From PLA3 sp964592235 (lineage in GTDB: Bacteria > Planctomycetota > Phycisphaerae > UBA1845 > UTPLA1), in the NCBI GenBank assembly GCA_964592235.1, contig CAZQCF010000017.1, positions 1 to 64,000 of the forward strand: a stretch of 64,000 nucleotides of DNA, read 5' to 3'. Made by a program: the position numbers and the translations under genes. Below the pieces are notes generated by a model. That model did no database searches. It worked only from the letters and a program-made list of their open reading frames with translations, and had not been told where the DNA came from. This document shows, piece after piece, positions 20,961 to 29,604 of the stretch. How positions within the stretch are numbered: position 1 is the stretch's first letter; each line of letters opens with the position of its first letter.

Positions 20961-21830
20961 TCACGTCGATGCCCCGTCGGCTTCCGCATTGCGCCGGGTC
21001 TCCGCAGCCAGGTCGGCGATCCGTGACAGCCGTTCGCGAAAGGGCAGCAGCAGCGCGGGCGTCATGGCGATAAGCAGAAGAAGTATGAACGGGCCGAGGC
21101 ACGTGGTCATCGCCGCGAAAGCGCTCATCAATGAGGATCGCCGCAGGCGGTTGAAATAATACGCAAAGAGGACGGTCACTCCCACGCAGATCGCGCACCA
21201 TCCGATGATCACGCCGGTGAACGACGCAGACAATTCGCGGTCATAGGTCCGTCGTGCCAGCGAACGCAGGTAAAACAGGTATCCCGCAAAGAGGACGAGG
21301 ATCAGTGCGATGCTGATCGACACGGCATCCTGCCGGTTGATCAGTCGCGTATCCTGTGGGAGGAACAAGGCACCGAGCAACCAGCTTGCGTTAATTAAGA
21401 TCGCCAGGCGAACGAAGAACCGCCACGAAAACCGGATTGCGTCCGCGCGATCGCTCGATTCCGGAAGCGTCGCACGCCACAGCCCGATTAGCGGAAAAGC
21501 CAGAATCGCGCAGCTGGTCCCGGCGGCGGCGGAAAGCTGAACATTGTCCCGCGCGAGCAGCACCAGCATGCCGCAGGCGACCGCGAAGAACCCCGCGAGA
21601 CCGATGTGCAGGATGTCCATCCCGCGCACGATCCTTCGCAGCCAGACCGGATCGCTGAAGTAGAGAAAATCCTCCAGCAGTGATTGCCGGATCGCCGTGC
21701 CGCATTCGGGACACACGCCGTCGGGCGACAAGCCGCGCAGGTTGTACCCGCACGAATGGCAGGCGATTTCCGACGAAAGCCGCCCGGCATCATCGAGGGC
21801 ATAGTGGGGGAATCGCCGGTCGTGGCTCAT
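20961..21830 (-). CDS. Zinc-ribbon polytopic membrane protein
   Basis: This 289-residue protein has an N-terminal zinc ribbon CHSCGYNLRGL...VCPECGTA (about residues 22-45), a pattern widespread in planctomycetes, followed by about six hydrophobic segments. They include LHIGLAGFFAVACGMLVLLA, VSISIALILVLFAGYLFYL and TCLGPFILLLLIAMTPALLL. Function is unknown; a redox or metal-sensing membrane role is only a guess. The ATG at 21830 (MSHDRRF) is preferred; MRRRM at 21842 is an alternative. It lies 134 nt downstream of the SPFH pair on the same strand. Confidence 0.75.
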   Translation of the reverse strand: MSHDRRFPHYALDDAGRLSSEIACHSCGYNLRGLSPDGVCPECGTAIRQSLLEDFLYFSDPVWLRRIVRGMDILHIGLAGFFAVACGMLVLLARDNVQLSAAAGTSCAILAFPLIGLWRATLPESSDRADAIRFSWRFFVRLAILINASWLLGALFLPQDTRLINRQDAVSISIALILVLFAGYLFYLRSLARRTYDRELSASFTGVIIGWCAICVGVTVLFAYYFNRLRRSSLMSAFAAMTTCLGPFILLLLIAMTPALLLPFRERLSRIADLAAETRRNAEADGAST

Positions 21831-21881
21831 GCGCCGTCTCATTCTACGCGCGCGATCAGTGGCTGCGTAACGGACGGGCTG

Positions 21882-21896
21882 CGCCCACCCTGGGCG
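21882..21896. repeat. Intergenic palindrome CGCCCA-N3-TGGGCG
   Basis: A perfect 6-bp inverted repeat sits between the SPFH gene and the zinc-ribbon membrane protein. It resembles the GTGGGC/GCCCAC palindromes at 20907 and 39309. Confidence 0.4.
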
Positions 21897-21963
21897 GCCA
21901 ATGCGTCTTAGGCATGCCGTCGTGGGCCATGCTAATCTTGCGAGTTGCGGCTGCGCTGCAACG

Positions 21964-23661
21964 CTACCGCTTTGCCTTCGCCCCGTCCTGCATGATCTTC
22001 GCCGCGCCGAGTTCCTCGAAGCGCGACAGATCGGTCCAGAACGTGCCCTCGCCGGCGAAGAAGAGCTTGATCGACTGCGGCTGGAAGTTCTCCGCGAACG
22101 TATACAAATTGTACGCCTTCGCGCTGCCGAACGCGCCGACCAGCAGCTTGTAGCCCTCGGCCTCGGCGGCCTTCTTGAACTTCTCCACGTCGGCCTTGGC
22201 CTGGCCGAGAATCTCCGTCCGCTGGGCGTCGAGCAGGGCGACCTGCTGCTGAATCGTCGCCACTTCCAGCGCCGCCTGGGCGTCGACCTCGGCGGCGAGT
22301 TTCTCACCGTCAGCCTGCACGTTCGCCACGCCGATGCGCGTCTCGGCGCGGATCGTCTCGCGGGCGATATCGACCTTCTTCTTGAACTCTTCCAGCTGCG
22401 CTTTGGCTGTCGCCGCGTCGCGCTGTTTCTCCTTGGTGATCTGCTTTTCCTTGGCGATGTAACTCTCCTGGATCGTGCGCTTGAGGTCCTCGGCGTTCTC
22501 GCCGCCGGTCATAAACTCGGGCGGCTGCACGTCGATCTCACGCACCAGCGCGAGCAGCACCTCGATGTTCTTCCCGCGGCAGATGCGCTTCAATTCGTCC
22601 TTCAAGTCTCGCTGGAACTTTTCGCGCTTCTCGCCCTGGATGAAGTCGCGCGCCGCGTAGGTCGAGCCGATGTTCCGGCAGATCGACCGCAACTGCGGCT
22701 CGATGACCTTGTCGATCACGCCATCGGTGTTGCCGAACTCGTTAATGGTCTGGGCGGCATGGCGCGGGTCGATGCCCCAGACAACCGTGACGCCGACGCG
22801 AATGAGAAACCCCGTGTCCGACGGGAACGAAATCTGATACGTCTGCTCGCCCGGGATATTTGTCGTGCTGAACTCGTTGAAGCCGATCTCGATCAGCGTC
22901 ACTTTCTGCAGCTTCGGGTTGATGAAATAGACACCCGGCTGCAAGACATCCTTCAACGTGCCGCGCTCGCCGACGTTCGCCAGCGGCCGGACAAAGCTCA
23001 CCAGTTGGCTGGACGCGGCCGACTCGGTCGTGTCGTTGGAGTCCAGTTCGGGGAGGATGGCCGATTCGCGCTGCTCCGGCGCGTTGCCGAACAGGTTGGT
23101 TACGACGCCGACGAATCCCGCGGGGATGACCGTCGCGGGGTGCAACTCGACTTCATAGGCGTAGGGATTGAGCTTGTACGTGCCGGGGGTGAGCACTTCT
23201 TCGAGGATGCCGGCATAGGGCGAATCGCGCTTGACGAGCAGTTGCCCCGGCGGCGGCTTCTGCCCGATGCGCCGCGTGACGACGCCGATCATGGGGAACT
23301 TGCCCTGCGGCGCGAATTGTCCGCCGCGGATTCGCTGCTTGGCGCGGGAGCTGATCGTGTGAATCCATTCCCACGATGCCGGGTCGCCCGCGGGAATCAC
23401 CGTCAGATCTTTTAGTTCCCACTCGTAGCGGAACGAGTCGCGGAAGTGCCGACCGGGGCCGAGCACGTCCAACTCAATTCCCTTCTGCCCCGGCTCGGTG
23501 GCGACAAGCTGCCCGGCTGGCAGCGGCGTACCCATCTTGCGAACGAGCACGGCGCACTTGTTCGGCGGCACGTAAATGCGGAATGAGAACCAGAACACGG
23601 CGGTGATGACGCCGCCCAGTACGAGAATCGACCCCATGAGGATGCGAAGTTTGTTTCCCAT
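21964..23661 (-). CDS. SPFH/band-7 protein, second of a pair
   Basis: This 565-residue protein has one N-terminal membrane helix (about 8-28), a long beta-rich region with repeated turns of the form PGxxxxNPxxY, a band-7/SPFH core (DTGFLIRVGVTVVWGIDP, RSICRNIG, FIQGEKREKFQ), and a C-terminal helical region (QRDAATAKAQLEEFKKKV, ADVEKFKKAAEAEG) as in flotillin- or HflK-like scaffolds. Such proteins form membrane rings or microdomains. Its ATG overlaps the stop of the upstream SPFH gene by one base (TAATG), so translation is coupled and the two may co-assemble. Confidence 0.85.
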   Translation of the reverse strand: MGNKLRILMGSILVLGGVITAVFWFSFRIYVPPNKCAVLVRKMGTPLPAGQLVATEPGQKGIELDVLGPGRHFRDSFRYEWELKDLTVIPAGDPASWEWIHTISSRAKQRIRGGQFAPQGKFPMIGVVTRRIGQKPPPGQLLVKRDSPYAGILEEVLTPGTYKLNPYAYEVELHPATVIPAGFVGVVTNLFGNAPEQRESAILPELDSNDTTESAASSQLVSFVRPLANVGERGTLKDVLQPGVYFINPKLQKVTLIEIGFNEFSTTNIPGEQTYQISFPSDTGFLIRVGVTVVWGIDPRHAAQTINEFGNTDGVIDKVIEPQLRSICRNIGSTYAARDFIQGEKREKFQRDLKDELKRICRGKNIEVLLALVREIDVQPPEFMTGGENAEDLKRTIQESYIAKEKQITKEKQRDAATAKAQLEEFKKKVDIARETIRAETRIGVANVQADGEKLAAEVDAQAALEVATIQQQVALLDAQRTEILGQAKADVEKFKKAAEAEGYKLLVGAFGSAKAYNLYTFAENFQPQSIKLFFAGEGTFWTDLSRFEELGAAKIMQDGAKAKR

Positions 23662-25247
23662 TAGCGGTTGCCTCCCTTCGAGGCCGACGAACCGGCGTCA
23701 AAGCTGCGGAAGATGTCAGCGAACGGACCATCGACGTTTGTCAGAATGCTCTGGATCGACGGGGCGACCTTCTGATAGAAGAACTGCTGGGCGTAGGTCG
23801 TGCCGTCGCCGAAGGCGTTGACCGCCGCTTTGAGCGGTTCGGCCCGGGCCTGGTAGCCGAACAAGATGACGTTTGCATCGGCCTGGCCACGCGAGCGAAG
23901 GGCCGCCGCCTCCTTTTCGGCCGCTTCCAGCGTCAGTTTCGCCACGGCCAGTTCGCGATTGGCTTTGGTGACGGCGACGTTTTTGCGCTGCTCGGCTTCC
24001 TTGGTCAGCGTGACGATTTCCGTGCGCATCTCGCCGAGCGACTTGTTCTGATTCTGCAACTCCTGCTGTTCGACGAGCCGCGCTTCGGATTTCGCTTCCT
24101 CGATCTGATTCGTGTAGCGCTCGATCTCCTGATCGGCCTGCTCGCGCTGGCTGATGAGCGAGGCGATCTCGGCGGGCGGCTTGATGTCACGCACGAGGGC
24201 TGATTTGATGTCGATGCCCTGGCTCCAGCATTCGCTCTTCAATTCGCTCAAGAGGCGCTCCTGAAAGGCCGCGCGCGACTTGCCGCTGATGAACTCGCGC
24301 GCCTGGAGCTTGGATCCCTGGATGCGGGCGAGGCTGCGCACGTTCGGGAGGATGATCTTGTCGAGGATGTCGCGCCTGTCGCCATAGGCAACAGCGACTT
24401 CGGCGACGTGATCGGGTCGAATGGCCCATTCGATCGTGCCCTCGATCGTGATCGTGAAACTGTCCGACGAGGGAAAATGAATCGCGTCATCGCCGACCAT
24501 GTCGCACTTCTGGCTACGGACGTCGACGATGTCGATCTGCTTCAGGTAGGGGTTGATGTACTCCAGGCCGGGCGGCAGGGTGGCGCGCTGCACGCCTTTT
24601 TCGCCCGGTTCGACTACGAATGTATTTTTCTTGACCGGGTCCGTCCCGCTCAAGAGCGTCACCACGCCGGCGTGACCTTCGGGGATCGAGATCGCCGGGA
24701 ACTTCTGCAACTCATACGCGAACGGATTGATGTTGTGTCGCCCAGGCGACAGCGTCTCGCCCACCGGCCCGCGCTCGTCCGGCTCGGTCGCCACGGTCTT
24801 CGGGAAGGGCAGCGGCTTACCGTACTTGCGGATCAACACGCCGACTTCGTTCTGCTTGAGAAGCGTCGCCGGCACAACCAAACGCTCGTAACTAAACGGG
24901 TTGTACCAGTGACGGCCTTCGGGCAGCACCTCGAATCGCACGCCCTTATAATCGGCGCGGACGGCCTCGGGTGTGCTGCCGGTCTTCTCGGCGATGGACG
25001 TGACCAGCTCGGGATAGAGCACAACCTGATCGCCGAGTTGGTCGCGCAGCTCCGGCGGCAGCAGCTTGCCCGTTTTGTTCACCAGCACCAGGATGCTGTT
25101 CGTTGGCACTTCGACGCGCACGACGAACCAGAAAAACCCCAGCGCGCCGACAACCAGCAACAGCAGCGCGCCGACGATTCCGCCGCTTCGCGGAAAGTTC
25201 ATCGGTTGCAGGGGCCGTCGCGGAAAGCGTGGTTCCGAATCCGACAT
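23661..25247 (-). CDS. SPFH/band-7 protein, first of a pair
   Basis: This 528-residue protein has a membrane helix at about 24-44, then three related beta units ending in EGRHWYNPFSYE, PGRHNINPFAYE and PGLEYINPYLKQ. An SPFH core follows (DSFTITIEGTIEWAIRPDHV, FISGKSRAAFQERL), then a coiled coil rich in Glu, Ala and Lys (about 370-460). It is paralogous to the next gene, to which it is fused by a one-base start/stop overlap. The role is probably membrane scaffolding; no protease partner (HflK/HflC/FtsH or NfeD) is adjacent. Confidence 0.85.
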   Translation of the reverse strand: MSDSEPRFPRRPLQPMNFPRSGGIVGALLLLVVGALGFFWFVVRVEVPTNSILVLVNKTGKLLPPELRDQLGDQVVLYPELVTSIAEKTGSTPEAVRADYKGVRFEVLPEGRHWYNPFSYERLVVPATLLKQNEVGVLIRKYGKPLPFPKTVATEPDERGPVGETLSPGRHNINPFAYELQKFPAISIPEGHAGVVTLLSGTDPVKKNTFVVEPGEKGVQRATLPPGLEYINPYLKQIDIVDVRSQKCDMVGDDAIHFPSSDSFTITIEGTIEWAIRPDHVAEVAVAYGDRRDILDKIILPNVRSLARIQGSKLQAREFISGKSRAAFQERLLSELKSECWSQGIDIKSALVRDIKPPAEIASLISQREQADQEIERYTNQIEEAKSEARLVEQQELQNQNKSLGEMRTEIVTLTKEAEQRKNVAVTKANRELAVAKLTLEAAEKEAAALRSRGQADANVILFGYQARAEPLKAAVNAFGDGTTYAQQFFYQKVAPSIQSILTNVDGPFADIFRSFDAGSSASKGGNR

Positions 25248-25292
25248 GATAGGTGTCCTCCTTGCGCGAATGAGAATGCACGCGAGACGATG

Positions 25293-25505
25293 CTACGTCA
25301 ACCGCGCGCCGCAGTGACCGCAGAAATGCGCGTCACCCTCTTCGACTTGGCCGCACTTCGAACAGCGCATGCGCGCGGCCGCGTGATCGCCGCCCGGCGC
25401 AGGTAAACGATTCCGGTCTTGCCCGGCCCGGCGGAGCAGCCACACGCCGAGCCACAGGCACGCGGCCACGATGATCAGAACGATGAATGTGACGGGCAGA
25501 AACAT
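25293..25505 (-). CDS. Small membrane protein with C-terminal zinc ribbon
   Basis: The 70-residue protein has one N-terminal helix (MFLPVTFIVLIIVAACLWLG) and ends in a four-Cys zinc ribbon, CSKCGQVEEGDAHFCGHCG. GAGGAG lies about 9 nt before the ATG. It is 45 nt upstream of the SPFH pair on the same strand and likely shares the transcript. It may be a small accessory subunit of that membrane assembly; this is inference from position only. Confidence 0.7.
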   Translation of the reverse strand: MFLPVTFIVLIIVAACLWLGVWLLRRAGQDRNRLPAPGGDHAAARMRCSKCGQVEEGDAHFCGHCGARLT

Positions 25506-25587
25506 GCTTCGCGCTCCTCGCCACGGGAATATAACGTAAAAGCGCGACGGCCTGCGGTTATAAACCGGAGCCTTGTTTCAACAGGGT

Positions 25588-27273
25588 CTAACCGCGCGTG
25601 TGGAGCCGTTCGATGGCTCGTTGAATCGCCGCGCGATTGTCGCGGTCCAGTTCATGGGAAAGGGCCTGTTCCAATCGAGGGATGTCGCCCGGCCCGCCGA
25701 TGGCCTCGATCGCGCGAATCGCGCTGCGCCGAACCGCGAGCGTATCGTCGTGGACCATTATCTTGTCCAGCGCTTCGACGAGCGACTGAACAGAGAGATC
25801 ATCGCGCCGGATGCATACCGCAACCGCGTTAGCCGCGCGGGCGCGGACGCCGGCCGTCTTGTCTTCCAGGAGCTTGAGCAGCAGATCGGCGCGGACTCCC
25901 GGCCGGCCGCTCGCGGCGATGGCCGAGATGGCCAGCGTGCGCACGCGCGAAGACGAGTCCAAGCATGCGTCCTCGGCCGACGCGAAGTCGTCGGGCTTTG
26001 CTGAAAACGCGAGCGCGAAGATGGCCAGCCCGCGCGTTTGCTCGTCGTCAGACTCTGCATGCTTGCGCAACCGCGGGCCGTAGTCGTTCGCGAGCGCCGC
26101 CAGCAGGTTCGTCGCGCTTTCGCGTGCGTCGTCGTCGGCCTTTTCGGTTGCGGCTTCCAGCTCCAGAAAGAGCGTGCCGATTGATTTAAGCAATTCCGCG
26201 TTGCTCAACCGCGTCTGGGCGTCGTTCTGTGCTTTGATCTTGGCGCGAAGATCGGCGATGACCGGCATCCACGGCGAGTCGGGATATTGCTGAACGAACC
26301 CTTCCACGAGTTTCGCTGCGTCGCGCGTGTGACCCAGTTGCGTCTCGCGCGCCGCGAGGTTGATGGCCTCCACCTGTTGCTTGAGCCGCTCCTGCACCGC
26401 CTCCGCCAGTCGCTGCGCGTGCACCAGCTTCACCTGAATCTTCATGTCATACTCAACGGGCGCGTCGCCGCGAAGCCGCCGCCACGATGCCTGCGCCTCG
26501 ATGCGCTCCAGTCGCTGATCGAGCCGTGCCCAGTGAATGACCGCCTGCACTTTGCCAAACTCGTATTCGCGCTCCAGCCCGCCGGAGAAGCGCCCGCTGG
26601 CGTACATCGTCAGCCGTGCCAGCGTCTCGCCGCCTTCCTTCGCCAGATCGACAAACTCAAAGGTCTGCGTGCCGGTGAAGTCCGGCGCCTTCACGTCGCG
26701 CTCCCATTTGTGTCCCGCCTCGATCCGCTTGGGCGGCCAGTGCGCAAAGTCCAGCACCAGCTCCAGGATCGCGCGTTCCGGCCCTTCGGCGCGAGGGACC
26801 AGTGCCGGGCTGTCGCGCATCGTCTTCTCGCCGCTCTCCAGGCGCGTGCTTCCGCGCGAGAGCAGCGAACGCGATGCTTTCGGCGCGCTCTTTAGTTGCT
26901 TGTTGTCCTTGAAGTAACCCAGCACCATCGCCGGGCCGTCCGCCATCATCTGATACAACGTCGCTGTTGCGGGCTTCGGGTCGGCCATGTTGATCAGCGT
27001 CCACGTTGCAACCTGCTCGTAGCTGAAGGTCTCAAGCGACTTGCCGATCGGCCGCGAGCGACGCGTCGCGCGGCGCACCTCGTAGGAATTGAGTTGCCCC
27101 GGCAGCACGTTGTTCTTGAAATCCATCCGCTGGGGGGCCGATTTCTTCGACGGTTTTTCCCGCGAGGCGGGCTTGGACTTACGCGGCGGATCGTCCGCCA
27201 GCGTCGCCGGCGCGGAGCCGCATAGTACGATCAGCATGACCATCTGCAGGATGTGGCGTCGATGCTTGAACAT
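25588..27273 (-). CDS. Secreted HEAT-repeat protein
   Basis: This 561-residue protein has a signal peptide (MFKHRRHILQMVMLIVLCG) and a Lys/Ser/Pro-rich linker. A beta-rich middle region (about 60-270: AILELVLDFAHWPP, TFEFVDLAKEGG) matches no domain I can name. A C-terminal helical region from about 400 has HEAT-like repeats (TRGLAIFALAFS, VRTLAISAIAASG, VRARAANAVAVCI, VRRSAIRAIEAIGG). The ATG at 27273 was chosen because it begins the signal peptide. It is 89 nt downstream of lgt. Function is unknown; HEAT solenoids usually bind proteins. Confidence 0.72.
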   Translation of the reverse strand: MFKHRRHILQMVMLIVLCGSAPATLADDPPRKSKPASREKPSKKSAPQRMDFKNNVLPGQLNSYEVRRATRRSRPIGKSLETFSYEQVATWTLINMADPKPATATLYQMMADGPAMVLGYFKDNKQLKSAPKASRSLLSRGSTRLESGEKTMRDSPALVPRAEGPERAILELVLDFAHWPPKRIEAGHKWERDVKAPDFTGTQTFEFVDLAKEGGETLARLTMYASGRFSGGLEREYEFGKVQAVIHWARLDQRLERIEAQASWRRLRGDAPVEYDMKIQVKLVHAQRLAEAVQERLKQQVEAINLAARETQLGHTRDAAKLVEGFVQQYPDSPWMPVIADLRAKIKAQNDAQTRLSNAELLKSIGTLFLELEAATEKADDDARESATNLLAALANDYGPRLRKHAESDDEQTRGLAIFALAFSAKPDDFASAEDACLDSSSRVRTLAISAIAASGRPGVRADLLLKLLEDKTAGVRARAANAVAVCIRRDDLSVQSLVEALDKIMVHDDTLAVRRSAIRAIEAIGGPGDIPRLEQALSHELDRDNRAAIQRAIERLHTRG

Positions 27274-27362
27274 GGCAATGTTGCCCGCGGAATCGGCGTG
27301 CGGTGGGGCGGACACAACGGATTATATCCCACGCGAGGCAAAGTGTTCGATCGGCGCGAAAG

Positions 27363-28592
27363 TCATCGCGTCGCGGGGTGCGGCGAAGGCTCGTCGGGAT
27401 AGACAAACGGCACGGCCCGCGGGCTGAACTTCGGGAACTTCGTGTGCAGCACGATGACCCAGACCAGGCCCGTGATGAGGGTGCAAATGCTGATGACCTG
27501 CGAAATCGTCAGGCCGAACGAATCCAAAGGATTATCCTGTCGGATCGATTCGTTCAGGATGCGCGAGATGGAGTACAGCATCAGGAACCATCCCAGGACG
27601 ATTCCATGCCGCTCGCGATAGTAGAAGAGCAGAGTTAGTACAAGACAGATAATTGACGCCGAGATGGTCTCGTACAGTTGCGTGGGATGGGCCGGCTTGG
27701 AATGGTAGTGCTGCGCCATCTCCCAGAGTTGCGCCGCAGTGAGGCCGAACCGCCGTGCGTGGCGCTCGACTGCGCCGATGGGATCAGATTGTGAAAAGTC
27801 CTGCAACGCGCGCGTAGCGGCCTGCAGCTCTTCGTTTGCCCGGGCGAGTTTGTCCGGATCTGCGGCAATCTCGGGCCGCGCCAGCGCCAGGCGCGCGGCG
27901 GTCAGGCGATCATTGAGCGCAGTGTACGTCTTGCCGTTGTCGGCCGCGGCGAGCTTGAGGTACTCAACATAGAAGGGCGTCGCTTCGCCCGCCCGATCAA
28001 CCGTGATCAGCTCTTTCGGGATCGTCAGTTGCCCGAACTTGAACTGCTGGACCATCGCCGGGCTGCCGTAGGGGAAGTGAACCGCCCACGGCACCTCGGC
28101 CCGCTCGCGCGCCGGGTCGGTGTGATCGACACAGGCCGCGCCCCAGCAGCAGCCGTTCAGAAAGCAGCCGATTCGCGTCACCGCCAGTCCCCACGCGAGC
28201 GAGGGCGCGGTGATATCGAGATACCAGCGGACCGACACCTTCGCATAACGACGCAGGTAGATAATCAGAACCGGTATCACCAGTAGCGGCCCGCCCCAGA
28301 ACTCCAGCCCGCCCGAGCGCAGATCGAACACCGCCGCCAGTGGATTGGGCGTGTTCGCGAAGCGCGAATCCCAATAGTGCCACACAAACATGATCCGCGC
28401 GCCGGCCACGCCGCAGATCAATGAGAGAAACCCGATGTTCAGCACGGTGTCGGCATTGGCTTGCGACCGATCCGCTCGCCGACAGGCCATCCAGATGCCG
28501 GTGAGAAAGGCGACCATGAGCATGACGCCATAACTCTTGACGTCGGCCAGCCAGTCAGGAAGAAAGGGAATCTTGAAGAGCGTGGGATACAT
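27363..28592 (-). CDS. lgt: Prolipoprotein diacylglyceryl transferase with internal insertion
   Basis: Lgt moves diacylglycerol from phosphatidylglycerol to the lipobox Cys of prelipoproteins. Seven-helix topology and the family motifs are present: GGLEFWGG, TRIGCFLNGCCWG (about 139-151) and HPTQLYE (about 302-308). It has 409 residues against about 270-290 usual, because a roughly 100-residue hydrophilic, partly helical insertion sits between the second and third motifs. Several lipoproteins in this window would be its substrates. panC lies 47 nt upstream, so they probably share an operon. Confidence 0.93.
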   Translation of the reverse strand: MYPTLFKIPFLPDWLADVKSYGVMLMVAFLTGIWMACRRADRSQANADTVLNIGFLSLICGVAGARIMFVWHYWDSRFANTPNPLAAVFDLRSGGLEFWGGPLLVIPVLIIYLRRYAKVSVRWYLDITAPSLAWGLAVTRIGCFLNGCCWGAACVDHTDPARERAEVPWAVHFPYGSPAMVQQFKFGQLTIPKELITVDRAGEATPFYVEYLKLAAADNGKTYTALNDRLTAARLALARPEIAADPDKLARANEELQAATRALQDFSQSDPIGAVERHARRFGLTAAQLWEMAQHYHSKPAHPTQLYETISASIICLVLTLLFYYRERHGIVLGWFLMLYSISRILNESIRQDNPLDSFGLTISQVISICTLITGLVWVIVLHTKFPKFSPRAVPFVYPDEPSPHPATR

Positions 28593-28639
28593 GGAGTCGC
28601 GGCGGGTTTCAGGGCGTTGGAAGTCTCACGCGACGCATC

Positions 28640-29503
28640 CTATGGGGTCGGCGACGGGATTTCCACGGTGAGATTATCAATCAATCTCACGCCGCCCAAG
28701 CGTATCGCGCCGGCGATCAACACCCGCGGGCAGGGCAAGGCCGCCGGCTCCAGCGTTTCGGGGTCCACGAGGCTCAAGTAGTCAATCGCAGCCGAACCTG
28801 CATTTTGAACAACTGCATTTCGCATCGCGGCGATGATTCGACCGACCGAAGTCTCTCCCCGAAGGAGGGCGTCACGCCCGGTGCAGAGCGCGCGGTACAG
28901 CGCCAGCGCCTGCGCGCGATCGGCTGGAGTAAGCAGGGCATTGCGGCTGGACAGCGCCAGACCGTCGGCATCCCGAATCAGCGGGCACGTCACAATTCGC
29001 ACGGGCATCGCGAGGTCGTTCACCATTCGGCGGATGATCACCGCCTGCTGGGCGTCCTTCTGCCCGAAATACGCGACATCGGGCTGCACAATGTTGAACA
29101 GCTTGGCGACGACCGTGCAGACGCCCTCAAAATGCCCCGGTCGAAACGGCCCGCACAGGGCATCGGCCAATTGGCCCGGCCGCACGCGCGTCTGCTCACC
29201 CGGCGGATACATTTCCTCGGCGGTGGGCGCGAAGAGGACCTCGGCCCCGGCCCGGTCGCAGGCGGAGCGATCCGCCTCCCAGGTGCGCGGATAACGACTC
29301 AAGTCTTCATTCGGCCCGAACTGCGTCGGATTGACGAAGATGCTGACGACCGTGAAACACCCATCGGCCCGGCAGCGATCGATCAGGCTGACATGCCCCG
29401 CGTGCAGCGCGCCCATCGTCGGCACGAAGCCGATCGTGCGCCCCGCCGCGCGCGCCGCGGCGATGGCCTTGCGAGCGGCAGCGATCGTTGGGGCATCCAG
29501 CAT
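28640..29503 (-). CDS. panC: Pantoate-beta-alanine ligase (pantothenate synthetase)
   Basis: The 287-residue enzyme condenses pantoate and beta-alanine using ATP, the last step to pantothenate. Motifs: PTMGALHAGHVSLI (HIGH-type), FVNPTQFGPNEDL, FGQKDAQQ and LSSRN (KMSKS-type). The ATG at 29503 gives the usual length; in-frame starts at 29533 or beyond add residues absent from the family. It lies 101 nt downstream of the selenoprotein candidate and 47 nt before lgt. No panB or panD was seen. Confidence 0.95.
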   Translation of the reverse strand: MLDAPTIAAARKAIAAARAAGRTIGFVPTMGALHAGHVSLIDRCRADGCFTVVSIFVNPTQFGPNEDLSRYPRTWEADRSACDRAGAEVLFAPTAEEMYPPGEQTRVRPGQLADALCGPFRPGHFEGVCTVVAKLFNIVQPDVAYFGQKDAQQAVIIRRMVNDLAMPVRIVTCPLIRDADGLALSSRNALLTPADRAQALALYRALCTGRDALLRGETSVGRIIAAMRNAVVQNAGSAAIDYLSLVDPETLEPAALPCPRVLIAGAIRLGGVRLIDNLTVEIPSPTP

Positions 29504-29604
29504 TGCGGACAGGATAACATTGCCATACGCCATGGGCGAACTGGCGTGATTAGCGGTTGCAATCTGTTCTCTTACGACGGAACTACGCCGCGAGGTTGCA
29601 GCAC

